Assembly (NCBI GenBank): GCA_002498455.1
Contig: DAHO01000047.1
Location: 1 to 16,150 of the forward strand
Origin: Euryarchaeota archaeon UBA602
GTDB lineage: Archaea > Thermoplasmatota > Poseidoniia > Poseidoniales > Thalassarchaeaceae
Direction: 5' to 3'
DNA length: 16,150 bases
Made by a program: the position numbers and the translations under genes. Positions 7,613-13,826 of this stretch are shown one piece after another (the stretch's first letter is position 1; each line of letters opens with the position of its first letter). The notes under the pieces were generated by a model. It ran no database searches. It was given only the letters and a program-made list of their open reading frames with translations, and was not told the DNA's origin.

Positions 7613-8640
7613 ATGGGAAAGAGAGGATTCTCGCTGCACTCAATTTGCAACCTGTTGATCGAACCCCTGTTTGGTTCATGCGACAGGCAGGCCGTCATTT
7701 GCCAGAATATCGAAAGATTGCAGCGGAACATTCCTTTTGGGAACGCTGTCAAGATACTGACTTGTGTACCAAGATTACACTTCAACCAATCCATCGCTAC
7801 AAAACTCTCGACGCCGCGATTGTATTCAGTGATATCTTGACACCCCTGCCCAGCCTCGGTTATGATGTGGAATACGGAGGGGGGATTCGAATTAGCGAAT
7901 TCAATCTTTCAGATGTTGACGACTGGTCCAACTTTGTTGCTCGAAAACATGCTCCTTGGGCTGCAGATGGTCTACGTTCTGTCGGCGAGGAAGTAGGAGA
8001 TTCGATTGCGAAACTTGGTTTCGCTGGCGCCCCTTGGACAATTTGCATGTATCTACTTGCAGGGGGTACTGGCGACAAAGACTTCCATAACGCCAGAGCA
8101 CATGTATTCTCAAATCGTGAACAGGCGGAAAAAATGTTCATTTCAATGGGTGAAATTGTGGGTGATTTACTGGCCGATCAAGTGATTCATGGTGGAGCTG
8201 ATGCAGTTCAGATATTCGATACATGGGCAGGTCTTCTTTCTCCAGAAATGTACCAAAAGTTTGCGATGCCAGCCACACAACATGCCATTTCAGTATTCAA
8301 AGAAAAGGTCGGGGATTCGACTCCCTTAATCCACTACGCCAAAGGTTCAGGTCACCTTCACCACCTGATTCGGGAACTAGATTTGAATGCCATTTCATTG
8401 GATTGGCGTGATGATCTTTCGACCAATCGTGCTCAATTTGGCAATGAGTTCGCCTTCCAAGGCAATCTTGATCCATCATTATTGCATGGTTCTGTAGAAG
8501 CCGCACAACAAGCGACATACAAGGTATTGGAAGCTGCTGGAAATCAACCAGGTCACATCTTTAATCTTGGACATGGATTTGCTCCATCTGCAAGAATCGA
8601 GTGTGTAGAGGCAGTCTTGAAAATCCTTGCAGGTGGATGA
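7609..8640 (+). CDS. hemE: Uroporphyrinogen-III decarboxylase
   Basis: Removes the four acetate carboxyls of uroporphyrinogen III to give coproporphyrinogen III. PVWFMRQAGRHLPEYR at 20-35 provides the two substrate-binding arginines, and FSDILTPLPSLG at 73-84 holds the catalytic Asp75. GFAGAPWTICMYLLAG and FNLGHGFAPS are also signature segments. 343 residues is normal. GGAGG at 7597-7601 lies 7 bases before the ATG. The 4-bp ATGA overlap with hemL indicates translational coupling. Presence of hemE points to a route through coproporphyrinogen rather than to siroheme alone. Confidence 0.97.
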   Translation: MNGKERILAALNLQPVDRTPVWFMRQAGRHLPEYRKIAAEHSFWERCQDTDLCTKITLQPIHRYKTLDAAIVFSDILTPLPSLGYDVEYGGGIRISEFNLSDVDDWSNFVARKHAPWAADGLRSVGEEVGDSIAKLGFAGAPWTICMYLLAGGTGDKDFHNARAHVFSNREQAEKMFISMGEIVGDLLADQVIHGGADAVQIFDTWAGLLSPEMYQKFAMPATQHAISVFKEKVGDSTPLIHYAKGSGHLHHLIRELDLNAISLDWRDDLSTNRAQFGNEFAFQGNLDPSLLHGSVEAAQQATYKVLEAAGNQPGHIFNLGHGFAPSARIECVEAVLKILAGG

Positions 8641-8641
8641 G

Positions 8642-9547
8642 ATGCGACAGCAAATGATTGACATGGTGTATCGTGTCCAGGATGAAATTTGCAATAAACT
8701 CGTCAAGATTGATGCAGTGGATTTCCGAGAGGACATTTGGGAGCGCGATGAAGGGGGCGGTGGCCGTAGTCGCGTATTTTCTGGAGGCACCGTTTTCGAA
8801 AAAGCTGGTGTCAATGTTAGCGTGGTGTATGGCACTCTTGAACCAGAAGCAGCTCGTGCTATGGGCGGTGGACACTCACTCGATGACAACGATTTAGATT
8901 TCTTTGCTACAGGGATTAGTCTTGTTCTCCACCCGCACAATCCCATGGCTCCCACCGTTCACGCAAACTATCGTTACTTTGAGCGAGGTGATGGTGTAAA
9001 GGAGGGCAGTTGGTGGTTCGGTGGTGGTGCGGATTTGACTCCAAGTTATCTATTTCAGGAAGATGCACAGCATTTCCATACCACTCTCAAAACGGTTTGT
9101 GACCGTCATGAAGTTGCTGACTATCCAAAATTTAAGCAATGGTGTGATGAATATTTCCATATCCCTCACCGCAATGAAGGCCGTGGAATTGGAGGCATTT
9201 TCTTTGATGATTTGCGTTTATCCGATAAACAAACCTGCTTTAATTTCGTAGAGGATTGTGCCGATTCTTTCCTATCATCATATATCCCAATTCTCGAGAG
9301 AAGGAAGGATACGCCATTCGATAAGAATCACAAATTATGGCAACAGGTTCGAAGGGGCAGATACGTCGAATTCAATCTGGTTTACGATCGAGGTACTACA
9401 TTTGGCCTCAGAACCAATGGTAGAATTGAGAGTATTTTGATGTCATTACCTCTGACAGCAAGATGGGAGTATTGCCACGAAGTGGAACCTGATTCTGATG
9501 AAGAAGAATTGTTGAAAGTACTCAGATGCCCCATTGATTGGGTTTAG
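8642..9547 (+). CDS. hemF: Oxygen-dependent coproporphyrinogen-III oxidase
   Basis: Oxidatively decarboxylates two propionates of coproporphyrinogen III to vinyls, using O2 and no metal or Fe-S cluster, to give protoporphyrinogen IX. The family signatures run almost unchanged through the protein: VFEKAGVNVS, HPHNPMAPTVHANYRYF, WWFGGGADLTPSY, HRNEGRGIGGIFFDDL and RGRYVEFNLVYDRGT with GRIESILMSLP. The start ATG 8642 is one base after the hemE stop, with AGGTGG at 8631-8636 five bases upstream; a TTG at 8627 is less likely. The result is 301 residues, close to the E. coli enzyme. O2 dependence indicates heme is made under oxic conditions. Sequence conservation is far higher than in hemA or the UROS domain. 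Confidence 0.97.
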   Translation: MRQQMIDMVYRVQDEICNKLVKIDAVDFREDIWERDEGGGGRSRVFSGGTVFEKAGVNVSVVYGTLEPEAARAMGGGHSLDDNDLDFFATGISLVLHPHNPMAPTVHANYRYFERGDGVKEGSWWFGGGADLTPSYLFQEDAQHFHTTLKTVCDRHEVADYPKFKQWCDEYFHIPHRNEGRGIGGIFFDDLRLSDKQTCFNFVEDCADSFLSSYIPILERRKDTPFDKNHKLWQQVRRGRYVEFNLVYDRGTTFGLRTNGRIESILMSLPLTARWEYCHEVEPDSDEEELLKVLRCPIDWV

Positions 9548-9561
9548 TGAAGGGTTTGGTA

Positions 9562-10818
9562 ATGTATTCTGTTGATGAATGGATACGTTATGGCGATGAA
9601 CTACGTCGCCCATTCCACATCTTACCGAGTCTGTCCTCCTCCAAGCATATCGCGATTGTAGGTGGTGGAATTTCAGGCCTTACGATTGCTTATCGCATCG
9701 GCAAAAAGAGACCTGATATTTCGATTACTCTAATCGAAAAGAAATCCACTCTGGGAGGCGTAATTTCGACCTGGAAAGAAGAGGAATGGATTTGTGATGT
9801 GGCTGTGAATGCCACTCGACCTCATCCGGCGGTATGGCGTCTTGTTGAAGAAATCGGATTGGAGGAGAAATTTACCCCATCCAGTCCCCGAGCAAAGCGA
9901 CGGTGGATTTACAGGAATGGCAAATCGCATCGATTGTCATTGCTCACTGTTTTCAAAATGGGTTTGTTAAATCTCCGTCGTTCTGTAATTCAATCACGAA
10001 AAGGAGGCGTTTCTGTCGCTGAATTGATTCCAGATAACCAACTTGCCGATGCCATGACTCTAGGTATTGTCAACGATGTTTCCGCCAATGTCGATGCAGA
10101 TTTTCTATTTCCATCCTTGACAAAATTTGGTGTAAACCCACCGATCAAATGGTCAAAAATCAAGAGGAAAATAAATCGAAAATATCCAATTTTCATTCCT
10201 AAAAAAGGTTCAGTGGCATCATTTGAAGGTGGGTTATCGACACTCGTGAATCAACTGATTCAATGCATACATGAGTTGCCTAATGTGAAAATTTTAGTTG
10301 ACACTGATGTTAGTTCGCCTGCTGAAGCCGCAGAGTTGTGTGGAATACAGGAGGCATCTGTTATCTGGGCTGCTCCGATGGATAAAAATCGCGAAAGCAC
10401 AGATTTGTCCGTATTTGCCATTGGATACAAGGATGAAGATGTCGCATCTGTAAAACGGGGATATGGTACTCTAATTCCAGACTCTAATATTCCAATTAGT
10501 GGAATCCTACATGAGACGGATGTACACTCAACCAAACGTTCACCCCCAGGGCATCGTTTGTTCAGAATCATGGCTCCCCACTCAAGGTGGAGTGGGGATC
10601 ATGCGCAAGTGAAAAAATGGGCCCAAAGACTACTATCGGATGCTGAACCCACGATTTTTCAGTGTATTGGTGAACGGAAAATACCAACATATCGCCCGGG
10701 ATACTTATCCGAAATTTCGAAGCATGAATACGCTTTCAATCGTGTCGGTTGGAGCTACGCCGGTGTCTCCATTACGCACGTGATTACTGAGGCTGAACGA
10801 GTGGCAGACTTGTTTTAG
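9562..10818 (+). CDS. hemY: HemY-type protoporphyrinogen oxidase (FAD-dependent), divergent
   Basis: Predicted to oxidise protoporphyrinogen IX to protoporphyrin IX with FAD and O2. From ATG 9562 it has 418 residues. A 35-residue leader precedes the dinucleotide-binding stretch IAIVGGGISGLTIAYRIG, then TLIEKKSTLGGVIST. The end IPTYRPGYLSEI followed by WSYAGVSITHVITEAERVA matches the HemY C-terminal pattern of PxY and a GxS/GV segment near the second FAD contact. It is shorter than typical HemY (about 450-470), and the usual GPxSF after the GGxI motif is replaced by a DVAVNATRPHP stretch. Its position right after hemF supports protoporphyrinogen as substrate. The other possibility is coproporphyrinogen oxidation (the coproporphyrin route), unlikely with HemF present. 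GTG 9547 or TTG 9538 could also start it. It overlaps hemH tail-to-tail. Confidence 0.85.
   Translation: MYSVDEWIRYGDELRRPFHILPSLSSSKHIAIVGGGISGLTIAYRIGKKRPDISITLIEKKSTLGGVISTWKEEEWICDVAVNATRPHPAVWRLVEEIGLEEKFTPSSPRAKRRWIYRNGKSHRLSLLTVFKMGLLNLRRSVIQSRKGGVSVAELIPDNQLADAMTLGIVNDVSANVDADFLFPSLTKFGVNPPIKWSKIKRKINRKYPIFIPKKGSVASFEGGLSTLVNQLIQCIHELPNVKILVDTDVSSPAEAAELCGIQEASVIWAAPMDKNRESTDLSVFAIGYKDEDVASVKRGYGTLIPDSNIPISGILHETDVHSTKRSPPGHRLFRIMAPHSRWSGDHAQVKKWAQRLLSDAEPTIFQCIGERKIPTYRPGYLSEISKHEYAFNRVGWSYAGVSITHVITEAERVADLF
10575..10598. repeat. 9-bp perfect inverted repeat with 6-base loop inside hemY
   Basis: TCCCCACTC at 10575-10583 and GAGTGGGGA at 10590-10598 are exact complements around AAGGTG, so the mRNA can form a strong GC-rich hairpin within codons for a PHSRWSGDH segment. 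No T-run follows, so it is not a standard intrinsic terminator. It may be incidental to the codons, or may slow or attenuate transcription of hemY. Confidence 0.5.
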
Positions 10819-11839
10819 CAGCGCTACCAAAGCGTTTCAAAATCAATGAGCAGAGTCCATCAATCCATAATGGGTCATCATTTAGGCAGTTAACCACCGT
10901 CAATTCCTGTCCACCATGTTCATCAAAATGCTCTCGAATTTCGATATCGAGCTCCTCCAGTGTCTCCAATCCATCCGCTAGGAATGCAGGAGATACAATC
11001 ACAAGTTTTGTGATTCCTTGAGCTGCCAAATCTTCAACAGTCTTCATCGTTGAAGGTTGTAACCATTTGGCAGGGCCAAGACGACTCTGGTAACTAATCG
11101 ACCACTTGCCTTCGTCTAACCCTAGTTCTTCGATTACAGCGAGAGTTGTCAACGTACAATGATGTCCATAACAAGAGGCATTTCCTTTTACACCGATTGT
11201 ACAGCAATCGTTGACTTTCTGACAATGCGCTCCACTAGAATCAGATCGCTTGACATGAGAAACTGGTAGTCCATGATATGAGAAGAGCAGATGCACATCA
11301 TCGTCGAGATGGGGTTTGATGGAATTCGCCAACGGTTGGATAAATTCTGGGTCTGTTGGGAAATGAGATAATTCCAAAACTTTCGGATTCCAGTTGATTT
11401 CTTTCAACTGCTTGTGCGCATGTTTCAGGGCAGACTCAGTCGTTGCTTGAGCATGATGTGGGAATAGGGGTGCAAGCAGCAACTCATCTACACCCATATC
11501 TCGCAGAGTCTCCAGTCCTTTTCGAATGCTGGGATTTCCATATCGCATTCCAACCTGACAAATCACATCACCCAATTTGGATTGAACGGCATCATTCATT
11601 CTCTGAGTATACACTCGAAGTGGGGACCCTTCCTCCATCCAAATGCTTTCATAGCGAGGGGCAATTTTTTTCGGTCGAGTTCTAAGGATGATTCCTCGAA
11701 CCAATAGATGGCGAAGTGGCGCGGGTATATCGATGACATCCGGATCGAGTAGAAATTCGCGAAGATATGTGCGTACAGAGGCCACCGTTGGTTCATCAGG
11801 CGTGCCGATGTTCATCATCAGAACGCCGCGTTTTCCCAT
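10784..11839 (-). CDS. hemH: Ferrochelatase (protoheme-forming), cysteine-rich
   Basis: Inserts Fe2+ into protoporphyrin IX, the last step to heme. From ATG 11839 it has 351 residues and begins GKRGVLMMNIGTPDEP, the usual HemH opening. FSYHGLPVSH holds the metal-inserting His189, SYQSRLGPAKWL is the second signature, and SPAFLADGLETLEEL has the acidic residues near Glu292. Between the catalytic His and SYQSR are five cysteines (206, 212, 213, 223, 228), arranged like the internal cluster-binding segment described in some bacterial [2Fe-2S] ferrochelatases. I infer a cluster from this pattern. An in-frame ATG at 11881 would add 14 residues; GGTGGG lies close upstream of 11839 and favours the shorter form. 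It is transcribed toward the hemY operon, overlapping hemY by 35 bp, and follows the MFS gene on the same strand. Confidence 0.95.
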   Translation of the reverse strand: MGKRGVLMMNIGTPDEPTVASVRTYLREFLLDPDVIDIPAPLRHLLVRGIILRTRPKKIAPRYESIWMEEGSPLRVYTQRMNDAVQSKLGDVICQVGMRYGNPSIRKGLETLRDMGVDELLLAPLFPHHAQATTESALKHAHKQLKEINWNPKVLELSHFPTDPEFIQPLANSIKPHLDDDVHLLFSYHGLPVSHVKRSDSSGAHCQKVNDCCTIGVKGNASCYGHHCTLTTLAVIEELGLDEGKWSISYQSRLGPAKWLQPSTMKTVEDLAAQGITKLVIVSPAFLADGLETLEELDIEIREHFDEHGGQELTVVNCLNDDPLWIDGLCSLILKRFGSAAKTSLPLVQPQ

Positions 11840-11900
11840 GAACCCACCAACAATGAATAGGTTGTAATCTTTTGTCTTCACACATCGGTTGAATTAATCG

Positions 11901-13262
11901 CTAAGGTTGTTTATTTTGATGAGTTAATCGAAGCGTGATTTGAGATATTATTGCGAGAACCGCCAGAGCAAAACTCAGGCGAAAAACCGTATGGTAATCC
12001 CATTTGTCAGGCCGATCTACAGTCTCAGCCCATACAAATGCTGCAACGATTGGACCAATAATCCGCGCCATTGCACCATATCCTTCTTGAGCACCCATTA
12101 CCCGACCTAGATCAAGAGACGTCGATTTCGCTTCCAATGTCAACAACGTGTTTTGGGTCGGTTGGAATAGGCCATTTCCGAGTGCAATCATTGCCATTGG
12201 GATTAGGACAATTACAAACGGTTCTGGACTGAGATATGGAATCCATCCAATACCCAGGCCACAGACTAAAATTCCAAAAACCATCATCACACGAGAGTCT
12301 AACCGTTGAGCTAGTTTGCTTCGCATGAATACACCTTGAACAAGTACCCCTACAAGTCCAACAAAGGCGAAAACGTATCCGTTTGCTTTCGCATCATAAC
12401 CAAGGCCTCCATTTTCGATGGACATTCCAGTGAACAGAATGAATGTTGTATGCATAATCGTGAATGAGGTCAGGAATATTGCATTGACAAGAATCAGAAT
12501 TTGTACCGGACGAGAAAGATCACGAACACGAATCAGGTTACCCAAGAGTTGCTTGACATAGTTTCCTTCACGCTCGGTGCTGGAACGAGATTCAGGTGGT
12601 AGGCTTTCGGGAAGTTGTTTGATTGCCAAACCAAAAGAAATCAGTGAGAGTAAACCAGCAAACAAGCATGGTAGGAAATAGGGGTGGCTTTCCCACCAAG
12701 AAGTTTCGAAATAGCCCCCGAAATTTGTGTATGGGTCAGTCAATATTCCTCCGATAAAAGGACCAATCATGAATCCTAGACCAAATGCTGCTCCAATTAC
12801 ACCCATTCTGGCCTTGAGTTGTTCATCTGTACTAATGTCCCCGATGTACGCGCGAGTTACAGCGATATTCCCATTTCCTGCACCTGCCAAAAATCGGACA
12901 ATCAATGCAAACCAAAGGCCCTGTGCCAAGCCAAATGCGATGAAGAAAATTGTATTTGAAATCAAACCGAACATAATCACGGGTCGGCGACCGATCCGAT
13001 CTGAAAGACTACCCAATATGGGTGTAAATAGAAACTGACCGAACGTGTAGGCTGCTAGAACAATCCCGACCCATAGATCTCTCTTACCCACATCAGTGAA
13101 CCCATCGACTGTCGCTAGATCTTGGATGAAGTAAGTCAAGAACGGAATTACCAGTGTAAAACCAATCAAATCAATCAAGACTACGAGGAATAGAATTCCC
13201 ATTCCACTCCGTTCAGTCTGACCCATGACCATTGCTGATGGTGGAGGGGAATAAGCCTTCAT
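11901..13262 (-). CDS. MFS transporter, DHA1/TetA-like drug:H+ antiporter family
   Basis: A 453-residue twelve-helix transporter of the cytoplasmic membrane. The first helix, FLVVLIDLIGFTLVIPFLTYF, and motif A between helices 2 and 3, GSLSDRIGRRPV at 84-95, place it in the proton-coupled DHA1 exporters. RVMGAQEGYGAMARIIGP in the second half resembles the TetA-like group's later motif. A loop near residues 220-235 (PESRSSTEREGN) separates the two six-helix halves. It begins 21 bp after the HAD gene and ends 61 bp before hemH, all on the minus strand, so the three may be co-transcribed. Its low GC resembles the heme genes more than the right flank. Export of a porphyrin, heme or toxic compound is a context-based guess; the substrate is unknown. 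Starts at 13232 or 13226 are possible. Confidence 0.88.
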   Translation of the reverse strand: MKAYSPPPSAMVMGQTERSGMGILFLVVLIDLIGFTLVIPFLTYFIQDLATVDGFTDVGKRDLWVGIVLAAYTFGQFLFTPILGSLSDRIGRRPVIMFGLISNTIFFIAFGLAQGLWFALIVRFLAGAGNGNIAVTRAYIGDISTDEQLKARMGVIGAAFGLGFMIGPFIGGILTDPYTNFGGYFETSWWESHPYFLPCLFAGLLSLISFGLAIKQLPESLPPESRSSTEREGNYVKQLLGNLIRVRDLSRPVQILILVNAIFLTSFTIMHTTFILFTGMSIENGGLGYDAKANGYVFAFVGLVGVLVQGVFMRSKLAQRLDSRVMMVFGILVCGLGIGWIPYLSPEPFVIVLIPMAMIALGNGLFQPTQNTLLTLEAKSTSLDLGRVMGAQEGYGAMARIIGPIVAAFVWAETVDRPDKWDYHTVFRLSFALAVLAIISQITLRLTHQNKQP

Positions 13263-13283
13263 TTTCCGATGGATGCAATTTTG

Positions 13284-13826
13284 TTATTCAAAGACAATCG
13301 ATGGTTGGTCGCCCAGTGCATTGAGGGTACTCTTGCTGGCGTTGACCACAATCACCTCACCCGCATACGGCCAAGTTTTGAGATCGTGACTTGAATTCCC
13401 TGCATAAGCAAAATTTCCCTTACCATAGCGTTCAGCCAAGGCCTTTCCTTTGGCTTCCATCCGCAAATTAGTGACACCATCACTGGCCATCACATCATCG
13501 AATAGACCGACATATTGTGCAATCTTTTTGGCGACAAATTCTTCCGAGGCCGTACACAAAATCATCTCCCTTCCGATTGCTTTTTGCTCTTTCAACCACT
13601 CGAGAAAAGCCTCGTGATAGACCAACTCGGAAGGTTCGAATTTGAGTCTGCGACCGAGGACTCGCTTCCATCGAGCTCGTTGCCCTGTTAATTCAAGATA
13701 CAGTAACCATGGGAACAACCAGAATCGCGGTAAAACGACGCGACGAATCGTGACTCGCGACATGTCGGTGAGGATCAGCGTTCCATCGAGATCGACAGCG
13801 AGTGGTAAACTGGTCGTCTTTCCCAT
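13284..13826 (-). CDS. HAD-superfamily phosphatase-like protein
   Basis: A 180-residue cytosolic hydrolase-like protein. PLAVDLDGTL near the start holds the HAD motif I aspartates (D12, D14). CTASEEF at 91-97 is motif II, the lysine of MEAKGKALAERYG at about 127 fits motif III, and YAGNSSHDLKTW at 141-152 is motif IV with one acidic position changed to Asn but Asp148 kept. The helical cap segment (WLFPWLLYLEL) is hydrophobic. The overall pattern resembles the HAD domain found fused ahead of UbiA-type prenyltransferases, here without the membrane domain. Substrate unknown. The start CAT (13824-13826) is shared with the divergent gene's ATG as a CATG palindrome, and no Shine-Dalgarno is visible. 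It lies 21 bp upstream of the MFS gene. Confidence 0.8.
   Translation of the reverse strand: MGKTTSLPLAVDLDGTLILTDMSRVTIRRVVLPRFWLFPWLLYLELTGQRARWKRVLGRRLKFEPSELVYHEAFLEWLKEQKAIGREMILCTASEEFVAKKIAQYVGLFDDVMASDGVTNLRMEAKGKALAERYGKGNFAYAGNSSHDLKTWPYAGEVIVVNASKSTLNALGDQPSIVFE

Noticed and set aside
8479..8955. 158-residue open frame on the minus strand across the hemE/hemF junction
   Set aside because: It lies antisense to two strongly conserved genes, has low-complexity Ser/Arg/Pro composition and no recognisable motif.
11901..13262. Tetracycline-resistance determinant
   Set aside because: The motifs place it only in the broad DHA1 drug:H+ antiporter group; nothing shows tetracycline as substrate.
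13642..13824. N-terminal extension of the pseudokinase frame
   Set aside because: It is wholly antisense to the HAD gene and Arg/Ser-rich without motifs; ATG 13825 is a better start.
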